From contig NZ_JAFBDU010000008.1 of NCBI RefSeq assembly GCF_016908395.1, positions 124,001 through 188,000 on the forward strand: a stretch of 64,000 nucleotides of DNA, read 5' to 3'. Each line of letters begins with the position of its first letter. Positions within the stretch are counted from its first letter, which is position 1. Origin of the DNA: Metabacillus crassostreae (lineage in GTDB: Bacteria; Bacillota; Bacilli; Bacillales; Bacillaceae). Made by a program: the position numbers and the translations under genes. The notes beneath the pieces were generated by a model, which saw nothing but the letters and a program-made list of their open reading frames with translations, made no database searches and was not told the DNA's origin. Shown here piece by piece: positions 42,215 through 52,800 of this stretch.

Positions 42215-42588
42215 TATTGTTCATCTCCTTTTTCGTTATTAGGTTGAATAACATGCAATTTGTTTAAAATAACTGTCGGTACCTTAACTCCAATTTCAGC
42301 GAGATTTTCCACAACTGATAAACCTTCGTTTGCTATATAAAAAAGAACCGTTGCATATGCAATGGCTCCACCAAGGTTTAGAACAACATCAATTATGTTT
42401 GCAGCTATAATAGCGCCGAATACTCCAATCTTTCTTGCATAGCCAAACCAAGCAGTACGACTTCGTAGCTTTTTATTTTTTATAGCTTTCAGGACACCTG
42501 TAATAATATCTAATCCCATCAAAACTGCTAGTAAATCCAAAAACTTTACGCCACCGAATAAATAAACTTGTACAATTTCTAAACTCAT
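42214..42588 (-). CDS. Phage holin (toxin-secretion/holin_4 family)
   Basis: A 124-residue membrane protein with about three hydrophobic helices (LLAVLMGLDIITGVLKAI, VFGAIIAANIIDVVLNL, AIAYATVLFYIANEGLSVVE), typical of the phage_holin_4 family. It permeabilises the membrane so that the following amidase reaches the wall. Confidence 0.9.
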   Translation of the reverse strand: MSLEIVQVYLFGGVKFLDLLAVLMGLDIITGVLKAIKNKKLRSRTAWFGYARKIGVFGAIIAANIIDVVLNLGGAIAYATVLFYIANEGLSVVENLAEIGVKVPTVILNKLHVIQPNNEKGDEQ

Positions 42589-42612
42589 TTAACTCACCCT
42601 TTCAAGGCAAAA

Positions 42613-42640
42613 TAAAAAGAGTTCTTTCTAAGAACTCTTT
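42613..42640 (-). terminator. Terminator of the DUF2971 gene
   Basis: AGAGTTCTT and AAGAACTCT form a perfect 9-bp stem with a 3-base loop; the minus strand continues with TTTTT. It lies between the DUF2971 gene and the holin. Confidence 0.85.
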
Positions 42641-42652
42641 TTTACTTACTTA

Positions 42653-43489
42653 TTAAAACAACACTTTTCGGAAATCACTTTGATCCATGCCAGGTGTATA
42701 AACAGGCAATATATTTGGCTTTCCATTATACCAATCCATCCTTATAACATGAATATTCGATTTCTTACAGTAACTCTCTATAATAGTTTCGTATACCGGA
42801 GGAAAATCGACCCCTAGAATAATTCCTACTAACGCATCTTGAAATTTAAAAACCTCATAATGTCGATCCTCATTTGAGAAAAATACCCAACGGTATTCAG
42901 ACTCATCTTTCCAATCTAACATTTTTTCAAAGAATAGTTCTTTGTAATACTTATTTAAATGTTGTTTGGAAAATAGTTTTAATCCCAGGCTTTGAATTTC
43001 TTCAGAATTAATTGAATTGAAAGCATAATGACTATTTAGGGACCTTGCTCCGTAGTTCACGAAACCATGGTGAATTAAGCCTCTTTGGGAAAATTCATCA
43101 TCGATTACTTTTTCTAGTATAGTTTTATCGAACATTAAACATACTCCAGTATGATTCCCACCATATTGCGCCCACATTCTAGGATGTGAATAACCTCTTC
43201 CATCATGCTCCATGAAATAATCTTCACTTCCAACCATATCCTTTGTGAAACAAATTAACTTAGTATTACTCTTCAAGATTGAATTAAGCTCATCTTGCAT
43301 TTTAAAAAACTCATCATTATCAAGAGAACCTGAGAATCCAAATCTCCAATTTTGACGTTCCCTTGGATCATTCATGTAAATATACGGACTAAGCCTCAGA
43401 TTTCCACTTGGTAAGATATGTTCAAGTGCAGTTGTGTGCGATGTAAAATGATACAGATATTTATTTTTATCCACATTGTCATGAAACAT
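42653..43489 (-). CDS. DUF2971 family protein (prophage cargo)
   Basis: A 278-residue protein opening with YLYHFTSHTTALEHILPSGNLRLSPYIYMNDPRE and containing WAQYGGNHTGVCLMFD and DESEYRWVF, the conserved blocks of DUF2971. The function is unknown; the family is scattered in phages and defence islands. AAAGGGAG nine bases upstream supports ATG 43489. It interrupts the tail-to-lysis block and carries its own terminator, so it looks like a moron gene, perhaps for superinfection exclusion (inference). Confidence 0.8.
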   Translation of the reverse strand: MFHDNVDKNKYLYHFTSHTTALEHILPSGNLRLSPYIYMNDPRERQNWRFGFSGSLDNDEFFKMQDELNSILKSNTKLICFTKDMVGSEDYFMEHDGRGYSHPRMWAQYGGNHTGVCLMFDKTILEKVIDDEFSQRGLIHHGFVNYGARSLNSHYAFNSINSEEIQSLGLKLFSKQHLNKYYKELFFEKMLDWKDESEYRWVFFSNEDRHYEVFKFQDALVGIILGVDFPPVYETIIESYCKKSNIHVIRMDWYNGKPNILPVYTPGMDQSDFRKVLF

Positions 43490-43518
43490 TTCAGTATTCT
43501 CCCTTTTAGTTAGTATGT

Positions 43519-43734
43519 TTAATCACATTTTAACACTTTCCTTATAGGTGCTAAATGGTTAACAAGGGGATATTCACTACCTTTAAATGGACCACTACGA
43601 AAAGCATCACTTTCAACCATACTCCAAAATTTTTCTGAACAAAAATTACAGAACTGCTGCCTTGTGTCATTAGTTCTAATAACTTCTCTATTACAAGAAT
43701 TACACACACACATATAAACGGTAGTATCTTTCAT
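43519..43734 (-). CDS. Small zinc-ribbon protein
   Basis: A 71-residue protein with CNSC and CNFC pairs (CVCNSCNREV ... QQFCNFCSEKF), a likely zinc ribbon. GGAGGAG before ATG 43734 (MKDTTVYM) fixes the start; the frame opening at 43803 overlaps the previous gene. Role unknown. Confidence 0.7.
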   Translation of the reverse strand: MKDTTVYMCVCNSCNREVIRTNDTRQQFCNFCSEKFWSMVESDAFRSGPFKGSEYPLVNHLAPIRKVLKCD

Positions 43735-43777
43735 CTTATTCTCCTCCTGATCTAAATTTCGCAAAATAAAAAAGCCC

Positions 43778-44038
43778 TTATTCAGCGCTTTGGTTTTCTT
43801 CATGTTTAGTTATTAACTCTTGCAATTCTTCCTGTACTGTTTCAACTGGAACTTCTTCATGCTTCTTTTTCAGTTCATCTAACTCACTTGTCACATTATC
43901 TAGTTGACGACGAAGCTGAACTAATTCATGTTCCTTTTGAGTAGCCATTCCACGAAATAAAGCTTTATCTCCACTTAATACTTTTATTTGGTCCTGTAAA
44001 TCCTCAATCATATAATCTACTGTCGTTTTTTGTGGCAT
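43778..44038 (-). CDS. Small coiled-coil phage protein
   Basis: An 86-residue protein predicted as an almost continuous coiled coil (IEDLQDQIKVLSGDK ... QLRRQLDNVTSELDELKKKHEE). ATG 44038 overlaps the stop of the XkdX-like gene (TAATATG) and has GAGGAG upstream. Found at the tail-fibre end of the operon; role unknown. Confidence 0.7.
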   Translation of the reverse strand: MPQKTTVDYMIEDLQDQIKVLSGDKALFRGMATQKEHELVQLRRQLDNVTSELDELKKKHEEVPVETVQEELQELITKHEENQSAE

Positions 44039-44039
44039 A

Positions 44040-44192
44040 TTAAGCACTCTCCTCTGCTATGTGTCCTAGCTCTTCAGCTTCTAATATTTCCTTTACTTGT
44101 GGCTTAAGCATTTCCGGAACGTTTGAATACTCCCATTTACCCTTTATAATGTACGTTGCATATAACATTGCTAACACATCACTCAACTCCAT
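44040..44192 (-). CDS. XkdX-family protein
   Basis: A 50-residue protein (MELSDVLAMLYATYIIKGKW ... HIAEESA) of the XkdX type encoded after phage tail-fibre genes in Bacillus phages. GGAGG lies directly upstream, and the start overlaps the end of the preceding gene. Function unknown. Confidence 0.75.
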   Translation of the reverse strand: MELSDVLAMLYATYIIKGKWEYSNVPEMLKPQVKEILEAEELGHIAEESA

Positions 44193-44475
44193 TTCCTCCT
44201 AAGATTAAGTTCGTTAATTCCATAATTGCCATTGCATTCATTTCTTCGGGTCCTGTAACGTTTTGCTGTTTTTCTATTTCTATTAAACAAAGTTGAACTT
44301 CTTCAGGAGATAAACCCTCAATCCATTCATCTAACTCTTCATCGAATTTAGGGCTAAATAATCTCTTGCCTTCCCAGCTCTTTAAAGTAACGTTTTTAGG
44401 GATTTCATCATCAATATCTAATGAAACAGGTTCAACATAATTGAAGCTTTCATCGTACTTATATGCCTGAATCAA
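44179..44475 (-). CDS. XkdW-like tail-region protein
   Basis: A 98-residue acidic protein (MIQAYKYDESFNYVEPVSLD ... LSPEEVQLCLIEIEKQQN). TTG 44475 is the start, seven bases after AAGGAGG. The placement between the tail-spike gene and the XkdX-like gene matches XkdW of PBSX-like phages; sequence support is weaker. Confidence 0.65.
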   Translation of the reverse strand: MIQAYKYDESFNYVEPVSLDIDDEIPKNVTLKSWEGKRLFSPKFDEELDEWIEGLSPEEVQLCLIEIEKQQNVTGPEEMNAMAIMELTNLILGGNGVE

Positions 44476-44487
44476 CTTAATACCTCC

Positions 44488-47400
44488 TTAAATTTCTGCT
44501 AAGAATGATATACTACTTAGAGAAACATAGCTTGTACTACCAGATGCAAGCACAATAGTACCAGATGGATTTACAGTTACACGCCCCAAAACATTACCTC
44601 CTGTAATTACAGGGAATTCCTCTGCTTTACTAGGTCTACATTCTATAGGCAGTGTAGCGATAACCGATCCAACTAAGCCACCACTAGCCATACCGCTTAA
44701 ATATACTCTATTTGTAGCATCCCTTGTATATCTGGGTTGGTGATGTGATGATCCGTAACCAATCCAACCATTTACAAGCGATAAAAAAGCGTGAGAACGG
44801 TTTGTAATATAAGCATTGTCAATAAAATTGTTAGCCATATTAACTCTTGCACCGAAAGCGATAGCGTTGCCACTACTAGAACCATAAAACGATATTATAT
44901 CTTCATTTAAGCTATTCTTTATTTTGAAGTGCTTGGAATCAGTTGAACTTTTTAAAACCAAAGAAGCACTGGGACCAGAAGATTCATTAACAAAATCCCA
45001 AGGTCTGTCAGTGTTGAATTTTAGTAACGACTCGCCTTCCTTTTTCTTGGTTGAAACTATTGAATTTGCATATAATGTTCCACCGATAGAAACCTTACTT
45101 CCAATACTAGGAGCTTCAATAAATAACTCATCATCGAAAAAGTAAATAGCACCTTGACCAACATTATCTTTATTAACACTTCTTATACCTATCGTATCGT
45201 GTAGAATTCTGTCAAACCCAGAAGTTCCTATTGATAAATTACCGCCACTCATAGATGAATAAGCGTACTCCGTCTCACTTCGTATCTCATTTCCGTTTAT
45301 AATAGTCTTATTGTTAGTTCCGCTTTTTGTGAATGTCCCAGTTATTGCTGAAAGGTCATTAACATTAAGTTTTTCTGCAGTTATAGAACCAGCTACAATT
45401 AACTCAGCACCAGACATACGATTAACCCGGATGTTGTCGATTATAAGTTTATTCGTGGTTTCGCCATTATTTTGAAAAGCTACCCATAGTTGAATGTATC
45501 CTGTACCACTTGGTACTGTATACACCCCTGAAGAAGTTCTGAAATCAGTATGTTTGGTGCTAGACCATAGCGCCACAGCATCCCAGGCACTCAAGGGTTG
45601 CTTTTTAAAATCCCAACGTCTGAATCCAATTCGAATATGTCCAGTACCAGCAGTGTTGAAGTATCGAGCATCAGCCTCGACATAGAATTTCTGTCCAGGT
45701 TTTACGGATATTATATTGTTAACATATGCGGTAGCGTTGCTGCCGTTCGTAGCATCTATTTGCATTGCCTTATTGGATCCATTACCATTCGACCAGCTAC
45801 TTATGTCGACAACTCTACCACCATCATATCCCCTAGGTTTTTGACCAATAACGTCACCCTCAAAGTCCGGGTTCTCACAAAGGTTTGTAAAATCACCTAC
45901 AAGAAGTCTTTTAGATTCAATTTGAACCTCTTCAGGCGAAACATTGATCGAAGTAATAACACCATCTTTATTAACCTTTAAATTAATATTTTCCGCATTC
46001 TGAGTTATAGCACTCTCTGCTGAATTTATCCTAGCTTTTAAACCACTAGAACCATTAATTTCAGTATCGTATGTTATTTTAGTAACTCTTAAAGATATTT
46101 GTTCTGCGTTTTGAATGATAGTACTTTCAGTATTTTTAATTCGTGATTCAAGTCCTGAAATATCACCTTCTAAATCTTCTGGTGATAATGACCATTCAGT
46201 CCCTTTGTCACCTTTTTCAAACATAATTTCTTTATCACGTATCGTTTCAGAACTTGTAATGAAGTTTGTTCTAAAACCTAATCTCAAATAAGCAATGCGT
46301 GAATCATTAGGTACTGTAAATTTACTTGTTGGTATACTGTTAGCTCCACTTTCAACGCCGTTTGAGGTATAAGAACCCAAGTAAACAAAGTTACTATCAT
46401 AAAATATCAACTGGCTTATGATGTAATTACAAATAAATCTCTCGCCCCCCACACTGGCAATGAAACCACTTGCTACACTACCCGATTCTGAAAACTCTCT
46501 ACCATCAGCCCAAGTTAATGCTGTATTTCTTTTTGCATTAGCTATTATAAATAAGTTTCTTGTTCCTATTTTAAGGTTTTCTAACTCATTTTTTGTAACT
46601 CTTAATTGTATCTCCTCTGCATTAGCATTTATTTCACTTTCTGCAGTGGATAGCCTTGTACTTAATTCACTTACATTGGAATTTGTCGTGGATAATTCTT
46701 CCTTAGTAGCTCTTAATGTAATATCTTTTTCCGTCTGGGTTACTTTCGTTTCAACATTATCTATATCAGTTACAATGCCTTGCATATCAGTAGTATAGGT
46801 TGTAGTTGATACTTTAGCATCTAATTTATTTTGAACCTCAGTTTTGGTGAAGGTATCAGCTTTATTAGCTTTGTCCAATAATTGTCCATTAACATACTCT
46901 AAGCCAGCCTTTTCAGCTAGTTCTTTTAAAGTAGGTAAGAATTTAACCCACGATGTACCATCCCATTTATGATAGGCGTTATCGGTTGTCCTTATCCATA
47001 ATTGACCTAAAGCATAATTTGTACCAGTTGGTATGGCATCTTGTTTAACGATTTCTAATTCACGTTTTTCTACTTCAACTTCAACAAAATTCACTTTTTC
47101 TCTTATAGGAGCAACTTGATCATCTACATAAGTAATGGATTCATTAATAGCTTCTTGTTTAGCCGTTCCTGAAACAGTATCAGCATAGTGAGTCGCATCT
47201 CCATAAAGGTCTGCATCTTGTTGATTCACATACTCACGTACAGCTTGAAGTTCACCAGCAGTTACTTTTTGTTTAAGCACTGCTTGGAGCTTCTTGAAAG
47301 TAGCCATGATCTCTTCTTCACTATATTCAATAAAGTCACCTAAAACATATTTCTTTTCGGAAGGGTTTGATATGGAACGATCCACTTCAATTACCCTAGC

Positions 47401-48363
47401 TTCAACAAATAAAGCAGGGACAAAAGAAGTATCTTTTATTCGTGTTGTATCACCAAGTCGAACTTTTTCATGATCGTATCCAAAAATATGCTCAATAGAA
47501 GCAGCATCAACTGTATACTCAATAAGAGTGTTTATTCGTTTATTTAACTCAGCTACACCTAATTCTGTTAATCTTGCAGCTGTGACATCTGCATCAGTTT
47601 GTGGTTCGTAAATAGCCCATAAGTGACGATTTTCTTTATCTCCCCATCGCTGTAGGGCTTCTTCATCTTTAACAGAGACAATTGTACGTGTCCCATCCTC
47701 TTTTTCAGGTCCAAGTACTATGAGTGCTGTCACAATAGCATCTGTGTTTTCCTTACGTGTAATGTTAATTAAATCTTTACCTAATTCCGTTTCCTTACCT
47801 TTGTTACCTCCTACACGTTGCAAGAAGTCTACGTACCTACCAATAATCCTATTTCCTTTTACCTCAACACGAAAGCGAACTTCACAATTAAATGTTGTGG
47901 AAATCATTTGAATAGCTTCTAATGCATCGGTATGATTCTCAAAAACTATTTTTCTTGTTCCTGGTACCTCAACTATCCCTAACTTGAATCCGGTATCTGC
48001 AAGTACGTATTGTCCTACAGTTGATACAGTTTGATTTTCAAGAGTAGTAGGAGCAATAATTTTTTGTTTCTTCAAATCTGTATAAGATGCGTTTGTATAA
48101 ACTTCTTTTGTCAAATCAGTATATTGTTTCGTCTCGAAAATAATAAACTCACGAAAGAAACCATCTTCATCTGGAATGATTATCCGATTTCTCTTACTGA
48201 CATATTCAGCTTCCTTCACATTAGCTTGCATTGTAAAATCAAAGGTTTCTAAGTTTCCTTTTAACGTTTGCTTATGGGAATCTAACCAAAAGAGTGATGT
48301 TTCTTCTTTATTTTCAAGGGTACCAATAATTTTTTCAGTCTTATAGTCAAGTATATCAATCAT
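44488..48363 (-). CDS. Phage tail endopeptidase / tail-spike protein
   Basis: About 1290 residues. The first about 350 residues fit the prophage_tail / minor structural protein fold that forms the tail hub (ILDYKTEKIIGTLENKEETSLFW, then LINITRKENTDAIVTAL). A helical stalk with repeated 'ES.I.QNAEQI.LRVTK' heptad-like segments (about 540-860) and beta-rich C-terminal receptor-binding modules follow. ATG 48363 has GGAGGG ten bases upstream. It overlaps the Dit stop. Confidence 0.88.
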   Translation of the reverse strand: MIDILDYKTEKIIGTLENKEETSLFWLDSHKQTLKGNLETFDFTMQANVKEAEYVSKRNRIIIPDEDGFFREFIIFETKQYTDLTKEVYTNASYTDLKKQKIIAPTTLENQTVSTVGQYVLADTGFKLGIVEVPGTRKIVFENHTDALEAIQMISTTFNCEVRFRVEVKGNRIIGRYVDFLQRVGGNKGKETELGKDLINITRKENTDAIVTALIVLGPEKEDGTRTIVSVKDEEALQRWGDKENRHLWAIYEPQTDADVTAARLTELGVAELNKRINTLIEYTVDAASIEHIFGYDHEKVRLGDTTRIKDTSFVPALFVEARVIEVDRSISNPSEKKYVLGDFIEYSEEEIMATFKKLQAVLKQKVTAGELQAVREYVNQQDADLYGDATHYADTVSGTAKQEAINESITYVDDQVAPIREKVNFVEVEVEKRELEIVKQDAIPTGTNYALGQLWIRTTDNAYHKWDGTSWVKFLPTLKELAEKAGLEYVNGQLLDKANKADTFTKTEVQNKLDAKVSTTTYTTDMQGIVTDIDNVETKVTQTEKDITLRATKEELSTTNSNVSELSTRLSTAESEINANAEEIQLRVTKNELENLKIGTRNLFIIANAKRNTALTWADGREFSESGSVASGFIASVGGERFICNYIISQLIFYDSNFVYLGSYTSNGVESGANSIPTSKFTVPNDSRIAYLRLGFRTNFITSSETIRDKEIMFEKGDKGTEWSLSPEDLEGDISGLESRIKNTESTIIQNAEQISLRVTKITYDTEINGSSGLKARINSAESAITQNAENINLKVNKDGVITSINVSPEEVQIESKRLLVGDFTNLCENPDFEGDVIGQKPRGYDGGRVVDISSWSNGNGSNKAMQIDATNGSNATAYVNNIISVKPGQKFYVEADARYFNTAGTGHIRIGFRRWDFKKQPLSAWDAVALWSSTKHTDFRTSSGVYTVPSGTGYIQLWVAFQNNGETTNKLIIDNIRVNRMSGAELIVAGSITAEKLNVNDLSAITGTFTKSGTNNKTIINGNEIRSETEYAYSSMSGGNLSIGTSGFDRILHDTIGIRSVNKDNVGQGAIYFFDDELFIEAPSIGSKVSIGGTLYANSIVSTKKKEGESLLKFNTDRPWDFVNESSGPSASLVLKSSTDSKHFKIKNSLNEDIISFYGSSSGNAIAFGARVNMANNFIDNAYITNRSHAFLSLVNGWIGYGSSHHQPRYTRDATNRVYLSGMASGGLVGSVIATLPIECRPSKAEEFPVITGGNVLGRVTVNPSGTIVLASGSTSYVSLSSISFLAEI

Positions 48364-49796
48364 CGATATCTTGCCCTCCATTCCACCTCTACATTTTCAA
48401 AAGATGAATAAGGTGCAACTTGAATATTGTTAGTGCTTGGTTTCAGTGCAAAAAAAGAAGCACCAAAATCTTTCAGGTCCTTCCGATCTTCTCCGTTAAT
48501 TAATATTCTGTTTTTTGCATGATCTATTTCAATCGTATCTCCTGCATTTGCGATATAAGCTATTTGGGTGTCATTCTTCTGATTAATTCTAAAAGCCTTT
48601 ATATCATTTATTGCTAAAGTTCCTGATGCATTTGTTCCATATTGAGCAACATGAACTACAATTTGGGAAACTGTCTTGTTAAACTGATTGTTGCCATCAA
48701 CGAAGGGTATCTCTCTCCTCGTATGATGGCGATTAGTACTTGAATCCATTTGTGCGATGTAAGCAGTCCACTTATTGCCTATACGTTGTAATCGAAGCAT
48801 CCCATAGAAATTATTCCAATTTCCTTTTCGGTCTCCATATTCGCTAATTAGGAAACGTTTGTTAACTAGATCACCAAGCCTAACCTCACCAAATGCTAAA
48901 GAAGTTCCACTGTATGTATCTTTCATAGCGAGTTTTGCCACTACATTGCCACTAGAATCTAATAGGTAAATTTCAACTCGACCTACTTGATGTGGTAGAC
49001 CGTTTCCTAAAGTAATAATTGAATCTAGTCTAAAATCTGTTAAAGGACCATTTGGAATAGTTGCTTTAATGGCAGGACCATGCCAAGCAGAACCTGTACC
49101 ATAACCAGAAGCAACAAAACGAACGCCATCTGTCACCATTGTTCCTGCAACTATTCCACCATCTACAGCTGAAGCATTTGACCAACCTACTAAACTATTG
49201 CATTGATCCCACAGTAACATTTCTTCTTGGACAAATGGCACTTCATTTTCTAAATCTACTGACTCCCCAATTCGCATGTATGCCTCATCTGTGACAATAT
49301 CCATAAAAGTAATTGGATTCTTTACAGTTGCTCGAAAAATAGGAAAAGTTTCCTTTGTCCCCTTCGCATTAACGGTAGCCACTTCCGACTCAAATACGCC
49401 TTTGTAGAGTGGACCGTATTTAAAAGGATCGGTACAGATAAAGCTAATAATACCAGTACCTATCGTCACAATTTCTTCTGCGTCAAATGAACCTGTTACT
49501 TCTGCATAATAAACCCGGTCGGGTTCATCATCGAATACCAAGGGCTTAGGATCATCAGTTATTAGCCATGCTGCAAGGTCCTCTTTGAGTTTTTGCAAAT
49601 CTGAAATATCCGCACCTTTAATAACTACAGGGACATTGATTCTTCTTACTTTTATTCTCTTGCTTTTCTTATAAGCACCAGGGCGACCAGGTACTTCAAT
49701 TAATTCATGTTCAATAGGAGCCCATGCAGGTCTTTCTCTCCCTTTAAGCACTTTGAGGTAAGATTGCCTTTGCCCATTAAAACTCATTCCAGACAA
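48360..49796 (-). CDS. Distal tail protein (Dit)
   Basis: A 478-residue protein with the N-terminal Sipho_tail/Dit region (QSYLKVLKGRERPAWAPIEHELIEVPGRPG) and an internal carbohydrate-binding-like insertion (about 190-400, LLWDQCNSLVGWSNASAVDGG). The C-terminal Dit part then resumes. It links the tail tube to the baseplate. TTG 49796 follows GGGAGGTAA. The large insertion makes it an 'evolved' Dit. Confidence 0.85.
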   Translation of the reverse strand: MSGMSFNGQRQSYLKVLKGRERPAWAPIEHELIEVPGRPGAYKKSKRIKVRRINVPVVIKGADISDLQKLKEDLAAWLITDDPKPLVFDDEPDRVYYAEVTGSFDAEEIVTIGTGIISFICTDPFKYGPLYKGVFESEVATVNAKGTKETFPIFRATVKNPITFMDIVTDEAYMRIGESVDLENEVPFVQEEMLLWDQCNSLVGWSNASAVDGGIVAGTMVTDGVRFVASGYGTGSAWHGPAIKATIPNGPLTDFRLDSIITLGNGLPHQVGRVEIYLLDSSGNVVAKLAMKDTYSGTSLAFGEVRLGDLVNKRFLISEYGDRKGNWNNFYGMLRLQRIGNKWTAYIAQMDSSTNRHHTRREIPFVDGNNQFNKTVSQIVVHVAQYGTNASGTLAINDIKAFRINQKNDTQIAYIANAGDTIEIDHAKNRILINGEDRKDLKDFGASFFALKPSTNNIQVAPYSSFENVEVEWRARYR

Positions 49797-49801
49797 GTGA
49801 A

Positions 49802-52800
49802 TTACCTCCCTCTACCTTTGTTTCTACTTTGTATCTCTGTTATATGTGGTTCGATGATCTTACCGATTGGTCTACCATCCATTTCAATAATATGACCTGA
49901 TGAAATAGCTTGTAATTGTTCTATTTGAATACCAATTAGGTCTTTTACTAATAAGGTTAACTCTTCAACTTTGTTCCATATGAAATGATTATTATCTGGG
50001 GTACCACTAGGCAATTGATTCGGGCGTTTATTGCCTTGTATTTCTTTCCCAGCCAAGGCTAATAGTTTCATAGCATCCGATCGTTTGCTTGGATCTGTAG
50101 GAATAACATATTCAGACCATCCCCCCTCAGCTAATTCATACAATCCTTTAGTGTTTATGAGACCACCTGTAGCAAAACCTTCAAACATTTCTCCTGTAGG
50201 GATATCCCACTTCTTTAATAGGTTCAGACTATCCTTATTAGGAATAACCTTTGATCCTTTTGGCAAGTGGAGTAACTCAGGTCCTTCTTCTCCAACCCAA
50301 GAAAGACCACCAGGAGCATTCCTAGTTCCCTTTGCGAATCCTGGAATATTTATGTTTAATGCTGACTCAATAGCATTTATCGAACTCTTAAATCCTTTTG
50401 AGATAATTCCACTAATAGTAATCGTCTTACTTGCATTTTCTGAAGCTTTCTTATGAAGTGAGTTTGTTTTACCATGATCATCAACATTGATATATTTACG
50501 ACCACTTTTTTCCACATTTTTTTGAAGCCTGTTCGCTCCGCCTTTATCATCAACATTCACATTCTTAGTTACATTTTTACTAAGTTCATTAGTTAGACCT
50601 TTAGCTTTTCCTGTTCCTTGGTCAATCCGTTGATTAACAGATTCTTGTTGAGATTTCATTTTTCCTATTTCATTTTTCGCTTGACCATATTTACTAATAG
50701 CTGAATCAAGCTTACCCAGTTCTTCTTGTTGTTTTTCATTTAGACCATTTTGAGCATCGCTTATTCTTAATAATTCTGCTTTACGATTAATGTTTTTTTG
50801 TATTGCTTGATCTAACTGAGCAATACCCTTATCTCCTTTTTCATTAATGCCAACTTGGGCTAATTGGAGATTAATCATTTCACTAAAAAGCTCTTGAGTT
50901 TTTGCGATTTCTTTTTCAGTTTCTGCTACGGCTTTTTGTTTTTCAGATACTTCTTTTGCTTTAGTAGAAACCTGTTGATTTTGGATATGCAATTCCATTT
51001 CTAGCCTTGTTATATCTTCAAGTGTTTTTTGGGCAAATAAATCTTTTCCTTCATTTAATTCTTTTTGGTACCTTAACCTTAATTCCGAAATTTCTTTTTC
51101 TTTTTCAGCACTCTTACTTTGTGCCTCATCACGTTCTTTAATTTTTTGGTTCCATTCATCAAGTGCATTTAAGTAATTCCGTATATTTTCATCAAGATTT
51201 GCATCGTTCTTGATCTGTTGATTTTCTAGTTCAAGCTTAATACTTTCTCTTAATTTATTATTGACCTCATTAAGAGCATCTTTATTGCCTATAATAGAAT
51301 TTCCTCTATCAGAAAAAGACTGCTTTACTTCTGGAGTCTTTTTAATGATTTCATCATTAAGACCCATCATCTCAATGAATTCTTTATTTGTAAGTCCAGA
51401 TTCTTTTTTGAGATTCTCGGCTTCATCTTTCAACTTCTTAATTTCTTCAACAGATTCAGCCGTTTTCAATTCACTTTGAATATCCTTAAAACGCAGTAAT
51501 TCATCATTAGATAGTTTGTTTTTTTCTCGCAAGGACATATACCTTGTAGATAGATCGTCCATAGATTTCTGTTGCTCAATTAATGATTTCACATGATCTA
51601 AGTTTACCTCTTTAGCTTTTTCAGTAGCAGCACTTAATCCTTTGACAACAACTGTTCCAACTCCTAATGCAGTAAAGGCTACACCAACAGGACCAGGTAT
51701 TCTCGACAAGATCCCTGTTAACCCTTTACCGCCACCAAGAGAACCTAATAATGGTCCTACTGCCTTTGTTAAAGCACCAACACCTTGAGAGATACCTCCA
51801 ATTACCATTAAAGCAGGTCCAGCAGCTGTTGCGATTCCACCAACAGTTATTGCAGTTTTCTGAGCTTCTGGAGATAGGTCTCCGAAGGCTTCGGTTATAT
51901 CACTGAGACCTTCAACCAAATCAGGTATGATATTCTCTGCAATATCAAGAAGAGTACTCCCTACAGGTTCCATATCCTCAACTAAGTCACGCCATATTTT
52001 TGTAGCTCTAGTCCCAAGGTTATCTCTTAATGCATCACTAGCTTTTTTTGTAGCACCTTCTACATCTTTTAAGCCGTTTGTTGCTTCCAACATTGCATCA
52101 AAAGCTTTCTCTCCAAGGTCTTCAAATTGGGTACCAAATAATCCAACAGACACTGTATTTCTAGCCGTTTCATCATCGGTTTTTTTTAGTGCCTTAACCA
52201 CAGTATCAAAAGCCTTCTTTGCTGTGTCTCCACCTTTATTGAATTGTTTAGTCATATCAGTGGCATTTAAGCCTAGTGCTTTAAAAGCTTCTTCACTTGT
52301 TTTAGAACCATCTTTAGCTCTAAGAGAAAACTCTTTCATTGCATCTCCAACTTTATCTAATTGGAAAGCACCATTCTCAGCACCAGCTTTAAATTTGGAG
52401 AACATATCATCAGCCGTTAAGCCAAACTCAGAGAAATAAGTACTGTATTCAGAAACAGAGTCTAGAAATTCTCCACTAAAATTAAGGTTTTCCTGGAAAC
52501 CTTTCGTTAACCAGTCCATTGCCTCAGATGCTGACATCCCGAATTGTTCCATTAATACTTTTATAGATCTTAAGCTTTCTTGTTGATCAGCCCAACCTCT
52601 ATTTTCAAAAAGATCAAGTCCTTTAGTCACATATGAAAGATCAACTTTACTTAAGTCTCCAAGACTCCTTGTAACTCCTGCGACTTTAGCAGATACAGTT
52701 TCAATGCTGTCACCAAAACCTTCTTTCCATAAATCCTGTGCCGTTTGATTTAATTCTTTAGCTTTCTTTTCCGATATACCTAATTCAGCCTGAATCTGAC

